Source: Isoperla grammatica
Lineage: Eukaryota > Arthropoda > Insecta > Plecoptera > Perlodidae
DNA: 64,000 nucleotides
Direction: 5' to 3'
Assembly (NCBI GenBank): GCA_945910005.1
Contig: OX246739.1
Location: 1,952,001 to 2,016,000 of the forward strand
The notes beneath the pieces are model-generated. The model was not told the DNA's origin. It saw nothing but the letters and a program-made list of their open reading frames with translations, and did not search any database. The translations under genes and the position numbers were made by a program. Shown piece after piece: positions 23,688 through 34,546 of this stretch (the stretch's first letter is position 1; every line of letters begins with the position of its first letter).

Positions 23688-24286
23688 TGGCCGGTTCTCA
23701 CGGTGCGAGTTGGCGTGCGAGTTGATAGAGCCAGTAGCTGGGGGCCAGCTACTTGCTTCGTGTAAACAGGTCGGCCGAGTTACTGACTGTGCGAGTTGGT
23801 CAGTAGCTCGCCTGGCGAGCTACTTCAAATATTTTTGTTTCGACTGGCAACTGGCCTTCCCCCACCACGGGGATGTTTGGATCGGCCAGCCGCTGGCGCC
23901 ATGTGAACGCACAGGTCAGTAACTGAGCGTCAGTAGACGGTAGAGCACGTTATTTTGTTTATGTTTTTCGTGCTGATATATTATTATTATTATTATCATA
24001 ATTTTTGTCTTATAATATGTCGGGAAGGTGGAGTGACGAACAGACGGCAAACTTTGTGCATTTGTACAGAGAACAAGAAAATTGGTGGAACGTTTTTGGA
24101 CCTGGATATAAAAATAATAATTCCTCGTACAGTATCAACGAAAATGATCTTATTACTTTTCATACTAGCACTCTATAATACGATCTTCAGACATTCTTGC
24201 AACTGACAGGGTCAGTTCAAGTCCGAGCAGAAGGCCAGCCGCTGGCTTACTGGCATGCCAGTAACTCGCACCGTGAGAACCGGCCA
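23688..24286 (+). mobile_element. PIF/Harbinger-type non-autonomous element, copy 1
   Basis: The element starts TGGCCGGTTCTCACGGTGCG and ends with the reverse complement (CGCACCGTGAGAACCGGCCA). It is flanked by TAA on both sides (23685-23687 and 24287-24289), the 3-bp TWA target duplication typical of PIF/Harbinger. Inside is a short MADF-like reading frame. It lacks a transposase and is about 599 bp, so it is non-autonomous. Confidence 0.8.
24017..24178 (+). pseudogene. MADF (Myb/SANT-like) protein remnant in Harbinger copy 1
   Basis: This 53-residue frame begins MSGRWSDEQTANFVHLYREQ and continues through WWNVFGPGYKN. The pattern of W, DE, F/L, LYRE, W-W and YKN matches the start of a MADF/Myb-SANT-like DNA-binding domain, the kind found in the second (non-transposase) protein of PIF/Harbinger transposons. 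The domain normally runs about 80-90 residues; here only the first half is recognisable and a stop follows. Copy 2 carries the same peptide on the minus strand with a longer open frame, so the remnant spread with the element rather than arising twice. It is not expected to make a working protein. The domain call is by motif recognition only. Confidence 0.55.
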
Positions 24287-24289
24287 TAA

Positions 24290-24982
24290 TGGCCGGTTCA
24301 CACGGTGCGAGTTACTGGCATGCCAGTAAGCCAGTTGCTGGCCCTCTAACTGAGGGGCAAGCTACTGGGCTCGGACTCAACTGGCCCCAGCTGTTTACAC
24401 GGTGCGAGTTACTGGCATGCCAGTAAGCCAGCGGCTGGCCTTCTGCTCGGACTTGAACTGACCCTGTCAGTTGCAAGAATGTCTGAAGATCGTATGATGG
24501 AGTGCTAGCATGGAAAGTAATAAGATCATTTTCGTTGATACTGTACGAGGAATTATTATTTTTATATCCAGGTCCAAAAACGTTCCACCAATTTTCTTGT
24601 TCTCTGTACAAATGCACAAAGTTTGCCGTCTGTTCGTCACTCCACCTTCCCGACATATTCCAAAACAAAAGTTATGATAATAATAATAATATATCAGCAC
24701 GAAAAACATAAACAAAATAACGTGCTCTACCGTCTACTGACGCGCAGTTACTGACCTGTGCGTTCACATGGCGCCAGCGGCTGGCCGATCCAAACATCCC
24801 CGTGGTGGGGGAAGGCCAGTGGCCAGTCGAAACAAAAATATTTGAAGTAGCTCGCCAGGCGAGCTACTGACCAACTCGCACAGTCAGTAACTCGGCCGAC
24901 CTGTTTACACGAAGCAAGTAGCTGGCAAGCAGCTACTTGCTCTATCAACTCGCACGCCAACTCGCACCGTGTGAACCGGCCA
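24290..24982 (-). mobile_element. PIF/Harbinger-type non-autonomous element, copy 2 (inverted)
   Basis: This is the reverse-oriented relative of copy 1, flanked by TAA at 24287-24289 (shared) and 24983-24985. Its termini are TGGCCGGTTCACACGGTGCG and CGCACCGTGTGAACCGGCCA. It is about 94 bp longer than copy 1 because of an extra segment near 24290-24400 that includes a second, internal terminus-like sequence (GTTTACACGGTGCGAGTTAC at 24392). Copies 1 and 2 pair over most of their length to form a 1.3-kb inverted repeat. Confidence 0.8.
24312..24656 (-). pseudogene. MADF (Myb/SANT-like) protein remnant in Harbinger copy 2
   Basis: The minus-strand frame starts MSGRWSDEQTANFVHLYREQ, as in copy 1, and stays open for about 114 residues. 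The last third reads through the element's terminal region, so it is not a natural domain. One substitution changes the copy-1 tail FHTSTL-stop to FHASTPSYDL and keeps the frame open. The first ~35 residues resemble a MADF domain. Four extra codons upstream are open and could supply another Met. It is most likely a transposon relic rather than a gene in use. Confidence 0.5.
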
Positions 24983-25009
24983 TAAGGCTGACGCCGCTTG
25001 CCTTGCACG

Positions 25010-25535
25010 GGTTAATAGTGTGTCACTCCCGCAAAAAGCATTTTCAAAATAAAGAAACATTAATTGTGGTTGGTTTTAATACTGAGACTATACCTCCTCC
25101 AGAAGTCACACGGTTACATTCGAGTGACAATACTATACTTCCTATACATTCAGAATTGCGAAACGAACACTCGAGTCGAACTCTGACCTTTATTGGGCCT
25201 ACAGCGTTGCCAAGTTTCAAACTCCTGCAACATAACTCGATTATAAAATTACCTCGCTAGATCACGGTAGCTTCGGGATGCTGATTTCCTTAGGAAATCC
25301 GGTGCAGGAGTGAGCTCGCAACAAGCTTACTCCGCTTGCGTTACGGAATACGGTATCATCCAGTCGAGCTACTTTCTAAAGGCTGCGGAATTTTCGAATA
25401 TGCATATTTCAATAGGAAAAATTAATTTGATCCTTATAAACTTAAGTTTCACGGAATTTTAAACAAGCGGGAAATAATGAATGCTTAATTAAAAAAATAC
25501 CTTGGGGCTAAAACATAAAGTTTGTTGCCGGTGTA
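25010..25535. other. No feature seen
   Basis: Ordinary sequence between the Harbinger pair and the 15-bp array. No domain was recognised in the open frame 24937-25260. Confidence 0.5.
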
Positions 25536-25538
25536 GTT

Positions 25539-25638
25539 AGTCACGGCGTATTTAGTCACGGCGTAGTTAGTCACGGCGTAGTTAGTCACGGCGCAGTTAG
25601 TCACGGCGTATTTAGTCACGGCGTAGTTAGTCACGGCG
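25539..25638. repeat. 15-bp tandem array, left block (7 copies)
   Basis: Seven copies of AGTCACGGCG separated by TAGTT, TATTT or CAGTT give a 15-bp period. A related block starts 119 bp further right. Confidence 0.95.
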
Positions 25639-25757
25639 AGTTAATAGAAATATTGAAAAATTCTGGTATGAACACTTCGACAGCAACTGGAATGGGAAGT
25701 GGTTCAGGTGGGAAAAAGAATCGCCAGAAAGAACGTCGTTTGATGAAGGGGTTCAAC
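25639..25757. other. Unique insert between two 15-bp array blocks
   Basis: These 119 bp separate the two blocks. Read on the plus strand in frame with the repeat (VVSHG per unit), they are open for about 40 codons and give a basic, Gly/Ser-rich peptide with GMGSGSGGKKNRQKERR. It has no recognised homology; the open frame may be chance. Confidence 0.4.
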
Positions 25758-25841
25758 ATCACGGCGTAGTTAGTCACGGCGTAGTTAGTCACGGCGTAGT
25801 TAGTCACGGCGTAGTTAGTCACGGCGTATTTAGTCACGGCG
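25758..25841. repeat. 15-bp tandem array, right block (6 copies)
   Basis: Six copies of the same 15-bp unit (AGTCACGGCGTAGTT, the first slightly altered as ATCACGGCG). The last spacer is TATTT, as near both ends of the left block. Confidence 0.95.
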
Positions 25842-25849
25842 ATTGGCCG

Positions 25850-26470
25850 CTGGTCGAGTAACCTGCGCTTCCTGAGTTCTTGGGCAAAGCATATCATGCC
25901 AATAGGCCTGTTTTCAATAAGAACATATCAGAACATCATAATAGCGCGTACTCTACTTGCAAACAATATGTGCGGACGAAGGCGATACAACAAAATATAT
26001 GTTTATGAAATAGAGAAACGTTGAGCTTAAACTCGACTTACAAAATGCATGAACTACGATACCAAAGTGACAAATGTGTATCATTAATAATTTGCCAACA
26101 AGATTTCCACTAGAAGAAAGAGACGAACACTCTAGTATGTGGACGTTGTATGTATTAGTATAGTCAGAGTCCAAAACGTCAACCATGCACACGAGAAAAC
26201 CGAGTGGCTATAATTTTGCACACAGCATTACGTCAAGATTAATTTCTCAATAAAGAAAAGAACCGAACCTGAAATCGGTCTACATGGTATTAGATGGAGA
26301 TCTATCTATCGCCCTACAATCGCAATTGCTTGTCGAGTAATCTAAGCTTTGTATTTTTACCAGCTGACAGTTTTGAATAATCACATCACATAAAGCTTCA
26401 CGGGGAACATTCCCGACTCCCGTCAATTATAAAAGCTTTTCAAAACCTTCACAATTTATTGACTGATCCC
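25850..26470. other. No feature seen
   Basis: AT-rich DNA without recognisable coding or repeat structure. Confidence 0.5.
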
Positions 26471-26474
26471 TCAT

Positions 26475-26634
<160 letters not shown>

Positions 26635-26639
26635 CTCAT

Positions 26640-29030
26640 CACATCCATCATCACACTATGACGTCACACCGTCGCGTCCTGTGTTTGACGAAGCCGTCAT
26701 CGGACGTGTCAAGTATTCCCGTGGAAATGGCAAAAACCGTATAGGAAGTTTGAATGCAGATGGGAATATCCCTCTACACTATCATGATGCAATGATGCCC
26801 TTCAACATGTCAGGCTCAGTTTTAATCAGCCGATATACGTAGGCACCTCGACGCGATCACTATTTTATTTGTGTATATAGTTAAATATATTTGTTATAAA
26901 TAATTAAAGTTACCTCCCTTTGTCTCCCATAGAAGTGTGTAAACCGTTTTTTGGCTATTCTAAGGCTTCTTTTTATATGGGTAAGCTTCGTCCCTAATAC
27001 AAACACATATAAATGCAGAACAGCGATGTACGTTGTAGCAGAGTTTCACGAGTTCTGATACTAAACAATGGCGGGGAAGTGATCAGGATGTGTTATGAAC
27101 CGTTTAGAGTCTACAACCACTTACATATATTGTTATGCTGTGTGTTTTCTCCTCACGCCAACAAGGAATATATTTAGTAAAATTTCATCCAATTCCCCTG
27201 ACAAAACTCCCTAGTAAATTCTATCTGCACTATGTCTACACCACAGTGTTGTAGAACGGGCTTGAGACAAAACACGTCCCTGGTTTACATCTTGCTGCAT
27301 AAAGTATTTAGCATATGCGAGGCTGGAGTGGCGGGGAACAGGGCCGACGGTTTCCTTCAGAAGGGGTTGTGGTTACTGTCACCTTTCATCCCTAGTGTCT
27401 TCATGGAGTTCATAGTGATCGTACTATTGGTGGAGTTTTATGAGGAAGTGTTACATAATGTTGCTTATTCTGTAGACACTTTGGGTCAGAGTTTGTTGTC
27501 TCCAAACACGTTTTTGTTTACTTAGTTTCGTATTGATAACCAGCTACAAGCTTATTATATATACCGGCTTTTAAAACAACGCATTTAATGAGCTGAATTC
27601 GAGTCAAGCAGATTCTATGTTTTTGATTATGCATTTATTCCAAAAACTGAAGCATGTTTCATAAGATATGGGAACATGTTAACACACAGTTAACAAGGCT
27701 ATAACAGAACAATAACATTAACAATGGAATAAAATGCGCACCCGTATTGATTGAATAACACAGCACAACCACCCACGCCACATCGTGCGAAACAAAAGCT
27801 TAGAATTTTCTTTCTCATTCTCACAAAAGTTTTATCGTGTAAAAAAAATCTTCGGTCGCAGCGATCGCCAATAACGTCCAACTCTCTCTCTTTAATGACG
27901 TCACTTTCTCAACTCTGATATTAATAACATGACATGCAGACTAATTACATCTAGACATTTACCCACTAACACAGATGTAACAAGCTGTAATAAGGAACAC
28001 ACGATTATAGAGAGACTTCCTGATTGTGATTTCCATGTTAGGTTATCAATCAACCTTGGTCACGCATGTGTGGGGCTGAGTGGGTTAGTGCTGCAAGTTT
28101 GCATACACGCATGTCTTGCATTATATGTCTTAATAACATCTATATTAAGAATTTACCTTAAAATGAACTTTTAAAATCAATCATATAATATTCAAAACGT
28201 CGATTACTTTAAGTTAATTGTTGATGGCTTGATGGTTAAATGAATTCGAATTAAATTTTTAAATCTGCATTTTTATGTACTTGTACTATGTACTAATAAA
28301 CTATGTACTACTTTTCCTCCACTGGCAACTCCAACTTTTTGAAATTCAAAGTCAAGTTTTACCTGGACAATATTCCTTCGCTTGATAGTTATGTTTGGGA
28401 AATTTTGGGTTGGGTAAGGTACGACGGGAGTGGATAACGTTAGGTTAGATAAATTAAAGTTGTGTCAGTTAAGATTATGTTGAAAAAGGGAAAACGGTAT
28501 AGTGTTGATAATGTAGTCGACACAATACATACCATACATATTCGTTGATATGGATTTTGTTTGCAATATGGAAAATAACACGATGGATAGTTGGTCGAAT
28601 ACAAATACTTACTTTAATGCAGTAAGGCGTTTAGATCTGTCTTACTAGTCAGAACATAATTAGCCTATTTCCCATACTTATTACTTATCAGCTATCAATT
28701 AGGAACGTTCTTTATCTTCCGCAGGAACACACATATAAATCCGGGCATTGAATGCCAGGTAAACCACATTGAGGCCAGATAGACTTCTACTTCTTCCAGA
28801 GAGCGAAAGGTCAAAGTGCGAACCGTCGAAAACTTGGGCTGTGTATCAGTGTGTGAAGGAATGTTTTTCTGACGGGGCTCAAGGGAGAAGTGAATAATAT
28901 ATATCGTAGCCGCAGAATAACCTAAGTGCAGACATCGGAGCCCTCTTAATGCTTCATGCGACACCGAGTACATGCTGAATAAAACAATCATACATGTACG
29001 GGGCGTAAATTGCGAGTCCGACGGCGACAT
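26640..29030. other. No gene seen; CREs at 26659 and 27896
   Basis: TGACGTCA occurs at 26659-26666 and 27896-27903. The open frame 27232-27525 (97 residues, hydrophobic towards the end) has no family resemblance and no splice or promoter context, so I do not call it. Confidence 0.5.
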
Positions 29031-29290
29031 TTTCATGTCAACTTCAAGGCCACTTGGAAGGGGTTGTAAAACAAAATCGTTTCCAATTTTCTATGAGTTC
29101 GTCTCCTTATGAATAATTCGATGTTTGTTTGGAACTAGTTTTATCACTTTATTGACTATAACAATTTTATGTCTACTTCAAGGCCAGCTCAAGGCGGTGT
29201 GAACCAAAATCGTTTGTAATTTCACATATTGTGTTTCTACTTAGGAATAATTTGGTTGGTTGAGCTTTGTGGAAAAACCTAATTACTCAT
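29031..29290. repeat. Degenerate ~132-bp tandem duplication
   Basis: TTTTCATGTCAACTTCAAGG ... GTTGTAAAACAAAATCGTTT is followed by a diverged copy beginning TTTTATGTCTACTTCAAGG ... GTGTGAACCAAAATCGTTTG about 132 bp later. Both copies continue into GAATAATT and TGTTTGG/TTGGTTGG sequence. The divergence suggests an old duplication. Confidence 0.6.
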
Positions 29291-29299
29291 AGTTGAAAC

Positions 29300-30033
29300 G
29301 TTAAGTGCCATTTTAATGACTAGTGACGAGGAAAAATGCCTTTATCGAACATTTATTCTAAAAAAATAAAATTACCAGAAACACGACTAAAATAATACCT
29401 GTTGCTTTACATTCTCTTGTGAAATTGACAGTGGCTGAATAATAATTGGGCTTTAACGCTAATTAATTTAATCGAGCAATGTTCAGTTATGATTTGATCG
29501 ATTTGGTTTGATTTTAACAAAGAAACATAAATGCTAGCATTCGCACGTTACTATAGTATTTACAAATTAATACAGTCTTACAGTCTGGATTACCAGTGGT
29601 GGATTTAAGCCAGTGATCTCCCACAAAGTGTATCAGTCTCAGCTCAGAGCCACAGAGCAACCCCCGCATCATCTTTACTCCACTTGTAACCTGAATGCTC
29701 GTTCTTTGATACATGAACATTGCTCGGATCAGTGAGCAACAGTGGTTTGTTATTTTCATTGCGGGTTCTTGAGCTAACACATCACAAGAGACGGTTATCT
29801 CGTTTCCGCGAGCTGCAAATACCGACACAGATATCCTTGATGCACGAAGGTCTTCATGCAGATTATGCGGACAACTTCATTGTTCCGCACGGAATTGGAT
29901 CTGTGTAGTAAAATTGCAATTTATTTCCAAGTAACTCCAGTGCAGTGAATATACAAACACTTCCCAAGCAACACAAACATATCCATATCAGATTTCAGAC
30001 TGGCAACGCAGCAAATTGCCAGTTTGCGGATAG
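29300..30033. other. No feature seen
   Basis: Only short unrecognised open frames. Confidence 0.5.
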
Positions 30034-33000
30034 TTGTATTGTAGTCCAGCATCAAATGGAATCCTGTGCAATTTCGAGGAAAGAGTATAGCATCATATAC
30101 CAATGTGTTCATAAGATTTCACAGAATTTAGCGCACTTTGGTGCCAGAGCGATATCCGCGACTGGGGGCGGGGGCGGTGCCCCCAATTTTGACTACGCAT
30201 TGCATTGAATATCGCTCAATTACGGCCAAACGGTTAGTCTGACAACGAAAATGATGATTATAAAATATATTTGTGTGTAATTGATAAATGTTTCCTTGTC
30301 ACAATTATTCATGTACGGTACATAGTGCGAAAGTTATCGTCAATTAAGTATAAAATTAATATATTCTCAATATATAAAACCATGGGACAACCATATATTA
30401 TCAAAACATTACAAACACATTCATACCTGTATAGAAATGTCAGAGTGTTGCCATATTGGTGATTTTTTTTCATAATTTTATCTTCGAGCGATTGGTATAA
30501 GTATAAGTGAAGACAAGAATGCGTGGGGCTTTTGTGCGCCCGCTAAACACAGGTGTAATGCATAGAAGCATTGGCAATCATAATATTGTACTATTTCAAA
30601 AGAAAAGTACACTCATATCTTCGTTTTAGCTTGTAAAATAATAATTTGGATGGTGCCAAGCTCCAAAATTAGGCGTTTACAAGTTATACATAAAAAACAA
30701 AATGGCCGACTCTCATGAGGTTTTTCCTATTTATCTTCACAATCGTGCATTTTTTGGCAAAACTTAATATGACAAAAATTGTTTCTAGTAAAATTCTACT
30801 TACATATGATACTTGGATATTTTCAAATGAAGTACTTCTTATGTACAAATTTAATTTTTGTATGTGTGCATCTGAACTCAAATGTACAAAACTTGGCTCC
30901 CGTTCGCTTCTTGATGAAGCAACTGTGACCTACGGGAGTGTTCTTAATATCTTCTTTTAAGCCCATAAAATAATAATATTGCTGGTGCCAAGCTACAATG
31001 ATAGGCGTTTACGAGTTGCATGTGAAAAACAAAATGGCTGTCACTTCAGGTGGTTTTGGTAATTTATCTTCATAACCGTACTATTTAAGACAAAATCTAA
31101 CATGACAAAAAATATTCCTTGTAAAATTCTACATACAATTCATAATCAGGTATTTTTATATGATTTACCATTTACCTTCAAATTTAGATTTGTGTATGTT
31201 AATCTGTACTCAAATGTACAAGCATTGGCTCCCCTGGGCTACTTGATGATGCAAGTATGGACTATGAGAGTGGGCTTAATCTATTCCTTTTAGCTTATAG
31301 AATAATAATTTTGATGGTGCGAAACTCAAGTACTAGGCGTTCAAGAGAAACACGCAAAAAACAAAATGCCCGCCAATAGGGTGTATTCAGATGTATATCC
31401 GTCGGTTGTTTGATGAAGCAAGTATAGGAGTGGGCTCAATCTCTTCTTTATAGCTAATAAAGTAATAATTGTGATGGTGCCTACCTTAAATATGGGGCAT
31501 TATCGAGTTACACGTAAAATACAAAATGGCCACCACTATAGGTAGTTTTTCCAATTTACCGTCATAACCGTACGTTTTATGACAAAATCTAATATGACAA
31601 AAATTATTTCTTGTAAAATTGTACACACATATGATATTTACATATTTTTATAGGACTTACTATTAACCTAAAAATGAAAATTTCTCATGTTAATTAGTAC
31701 TAAGATGTTTTTTTTTTTTTACGTGTTTCTCTTGAACGCCTAATACTTGAGTTTGGCACCATCGAAATTATTATTCTATAAGTTAAAAGGAAGAGATTGA
31801 GCCCACTCCCATAGTCCATACTTGCTTCATCAAGTAGCCCAGGGGAGCCAATGCTTGTACATTTGAGTACAGATTAACATACACAAATCTAAATTTGTAG
31901 GTAAATGGTAAATCATATGAAAATACCTGAATATGAATTGTATGTAGAATTTTACAAGAAATATTTGTTGTCATGTTAGATTTTTTCATAAATAGTACGG
32001 TTATGAAGATAAATTGCCAAAACCACCTGAAGTGACAGCCATTTTGTTTTTCACATGCAACTCGTAAACGCCTATCATTGGAGCTTGGCACCATCAATAT
32101 TATTATTTGATGAGCTTAAAAGAAGATATTAAGAACACTCCAGTAGGTCACAGTTGCGCTTCATCAAGAAGCGAACGGGAGCCAAGTTTTGTACATTTGA
32201 GTTCATATGCACACATACAAAAATTAAATTTGTACTTAAGTTGTACTTCCTATGAAAATATCCAAGTATCATAGGTGTGTAGAATTTTACTAGAAACAAT
32301 TTATGTCATATTAAATTTTTCCAAAAAATGCACAATTGTGAAGATAAATAGGAAAAACCTCATGAGAGTCGGCCATTTTGTTTTGTATGTATAACTTGTA
32401 AACGCCTAATTTTGGAGCTTGGCACCATCCAAATTATTATTTTACAAGCTAAAACGAAGATATAAGTGTAATTTTCTTTCGAAACAGTACAATATTATGA
32501 TTGCCAATGCTTCTATGGATTACACCTGTGTTTAGCGGGCGCACAAAAGCCCCACGCATTCTTGTATTTAATACTTCACTAATACCAATCGCTTGAAGAT
32601 AAAATTATGAAAAATAATCACCAATATGGCAACACTCTGACATTTCTATACGTGTATGAATGTGTTTGTAATGTTTTGATAATATATGGTTGTCCCATGG
32701 TTTTATATATTGAGAATATATTAATTTTATACTTAATTGACGATAACTTTCGCACTATGTACCGTACATGAATAATTGTGACAAGGAAATATTTATCAAT
32801 TACACACAAATATATTTTATAATCATCATTTTCGTTGTCAGACCAACCGTTTGGCCGTAATTGAGCGATATTCAATGCAATGCGTAGTCAAAATTGGGGG
32901 CACCGCCCCCGCCCCCAGTCGCGGATATCGCTCTGGCACCAAAGTGCGCTAAATACTGTAAAACCTTATGAACACATTGGTATATGATGCTTTACTCTTT

Positions 33001-33057
33001 CCTCGAAATTGCACAGGACTATGATTTTCGACACTTTGATGCTGGACTATTGTATTG
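30034..33057. mobile_element. Complete ~3.0-kb foldback transposon with 8-bp target duplication
   Basis: The element (30042-33049) begins TAGTCCAGCATCAAA and ends with the exact reverse complement. TTGTATTG lies directly outside both ends (30034-30041 and 33050-33057) as an 8-bp target site duplication. The inverted arms are about 1.3 kb each (30042-31354 and 31722-33049) around a 367-bp spacer. The arms contain tandem ~330-bp units with the recurring block GATGGTGCCAAGCTCC, AGGCGTTTACGAG and AAAACAAAATGGC. No transposase is visible. Long arms built of tandem repeats recall Foldback/Galileo elements; the 8-bp duplication would also fit hAT or P-like transposases. Open frames repeated in the two arms reflect the duplication, not a conserved protein. 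Confidence 0.85.
30632..31721 (+). repeat. ~330-bp tandem units inside the foldback element
   Basis: Units begin near 30632, 30961, 31292 and 31450 with a sequence like AATAATAATTTTGATGGTGC. The first two are about 330 bp; the third (about 160 bp) is internally deleted and the fourth truncated. Inverted equivalents occur in the right arm, with block ends near 31786, 32118 and 32450. Confidence 0.75.
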
Positions 33058-33059
33058 TT

Positions 33060-33350
33060 TCTTGGTACGAGAAGTATCTTGAATCTTGTCAGTATAGGAA
33101 GATGCTTTATAGCATTGAGCTCCATTGCTAACCAGGGTTACTGATAACCGACGTATTCGCCACTCAAATTAGGCTTGATGCCTTCTGGTTGCAAGACAAT
33201 TACTATTATGAGGAGATAAGTTGCTATTGTTTATTGTTATTTGATTGTAAAGTCATCAATGGCCCAGATAAGAATTTTGCTTAGCAGCGCTATCTATTTG
33301 TTAGCTAGAGTCACCAATTAACCTACTTGAAGAGAACCATATCCAAGTAA
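33060..33350. other. No feature seen
   Basis: Unique sequence between the foldback element and the 12-bp array. Confidence 0.5.
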
Positions 33351-33360
33351 ACACAGCTCC

Positions 33361-33472
33361 ACGTAGAGCTCCACGTAGAGCTATACGCAGAGCTATACGC
33401 AGAGCTACACGCAGAGCTACACGTAGAGCTCCACGTAGAGCTCCACGTAGAGCTACACGTAGAGCTACACGT
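33361..33472. repeat. 12-bp tandem repeat, nine full copies
   Basis: Units of ACGTAGAGCTCC vary at the fourth base (T/C) and the last two (CC, AT, AC). The variants are ordered in blocks (CC, AT, AC, CC, AC), which suggests stepwise duplication. The minus strand is open as a repeated VALR/GALR peptide, a by-product of the 12-bp period. Confidence 0.95.
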
Positions 33473-33664
33473 AAGCCCACACTGTTCACATCATAATCAT
33501 TTCGCTGAAACTGAATCTGAAAGCGTTTCGGTATAACGATTTCATGTTCGCTCTAAGAACTCTGTACACGAATGGGTTATATACAAAACAAAGTAGCAGC
33601 TCCAAAAAGGTCCGGGTTTGAGCCTGGCGCTCTATAGCAGCGATTGATCAGCTCAGCAGGTAAA

Positions 33665-33858
33665 TGTTGGAATGTAATCTTGTTCATGTTAGTTTTAAGT
33701 TCCCGGGTTGGCAGCATCACTGCCTTCTATGTCTATGACTATGTTCTTTGTACTACTGTTTTATGTTTAAATAAAATGTTCCAATAATGGTTTCTCAAAA
33801 CCTAGTCTGGTTGTCTATTTCATCCCTATATATTTCTTAATTACTTTAAGAAACAACA
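33665..33858 (+). repeat. 5' LTR of copia element
   Basis: 194 bp, starting TGTTGGAATG and ending AAGAAACAACA. It holds AATAAAATG, a likely polyadenylation signal, near its middle. It matches the 3' LTR base for base by eye. Confidence 0.92.
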
Positions 33859-33872
33859 GGTTATGGGCCCAG
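33859..33872 (+). other. Primer-binding site complementary to initiator tRNA-Met anticodon arm
   Basis: GGTTATGGGCCCAG directly after the 5' LTR is the exact complement of CTGGGCCCATAACC, the anticodon stem-loop of animal initiator tRNA-Met. Priming from an internal tRNA-Met fragment rather than the tRNA 3' end is a known trait of copia and some relatives. Confidence 0.85.
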
Positions 33873-33978
33873 GACCTCAATTATAGAAATCAGTGTTTCC
33901 TGCGGCGTATTTAGGGATATAAATATTGTACGTGCGACGTGTTTGTGAAATATTATTTTAAATTTCTTCGTACCACGT

Positions 33979-34545
33979 GTGAACATGGACGAGTCGAAGG
34001 TGATTTATTCCATGTCGACCCCTGGAATTAAGAAGTTGAAAGGGGCAACGAACTATGCCAGCTGGAAGTTTGATATGAAAATGGCACTAAAATACGACGG
34101 CCTGTGGATTTGTGTGGAACCACGTTCAACGAATTCAGACTCTCCTGCTGTGGACGTCGACAAAGATGAGAGGGCGCTCGCCAAGATCGCCATGTACCTA
34201 GAAGCGGCTCCAAAGCTTCATATAAGGACGGCTATGACGGCAAAAGCAGCATGGGACGCCCTGGCGAAACAGTACGAGGCCAAAAGCACGAATAGAAGAA
34301 TCTTCCTACTGGACCAGCTATTTGATTTGAAGCTGGAAGGGTGTTGCGGCATGGAAGACTACATTTCCAAGTTTCTGGAGCTCAATGCTCAACTCACAGA
34401 CATTGGTAAGGATGTAGATGATGAAATGAAGGCTTGTTTACTGTTGAGGGGTTTACCTGAATCGTATAGGGCATTTAGGATGGCTGTAGAAAGTGCTGAC
34501 AAGCTAGAATATGACAAAGTACTAGAGACCAGCAGAATGCAGTAA
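33979..34545 (+). CDS. gag: Copia-type Gag polyprotein fragment
   Basis: The 188-residue product resembles the Gag capsid region of Ty1/copia elements (UBN2/Retrotran_gag family), which assembles the virus-like particle that packages element RNA. Visible hallmarks are the N-terminal LKGATNYASWKFDMKMAL (L-G-x-NYxxW), AKAAWDALAKQYE (AKxxWDxLxxxYE), the L-Q-LFDLKLEG-like segment, the YISKFLELNAQL helix and LLRGLPESYRAFRMAVES (LLxxLPxSYxxF). The frame stops soon after residue 185, before any zinc knuckle (CX2CX4HX4C). Everything from there to the end of the reverse transcriptase has been lost. The following pol piece is in a different frame (+1), so no fused polyprotein is made. The ATG chosen is 120 bp downstream of the 5' LTR. 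Confidence 0.9.
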   Translation: MNMDESKVIYSMSTPGIKKLKGATNYASWKFDMKMALKYDGLWICVEPRSTNSDSPAVDVDKDERALAKIAMYLEAAPKLHIRTAMTAKAAWDALAKQYEAKSTNRRIFLLDQLFDLKLEGCCGMEDYISKFLELNAQLTDIGKDVDDEMKACLLLRGLPESYRAFRMAVESADKLEYDKVLETSRMQ

Positions 34546-34546
34546 A

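Noticed and set aside
27232..27525. 97-residue hydrophobic frame as a host gene
   Set aside because: No recognised family, no splice or promoter context, and a length expected by chance.
30271..32875. Related 63- and 85-residue frames in the two arms of the foldback element as a conserved gene
   Set aside because: The arms are copies of each other, so matching frames follow from the DNA duplication. No domain is recognisable and the sequence is AT-rich.
33301..33489. VALR/GALR-repeat small protein on the minus strand
   Set aside because: By-product of a 12-bp tandem repeat without a start context or flanking coding sequence.
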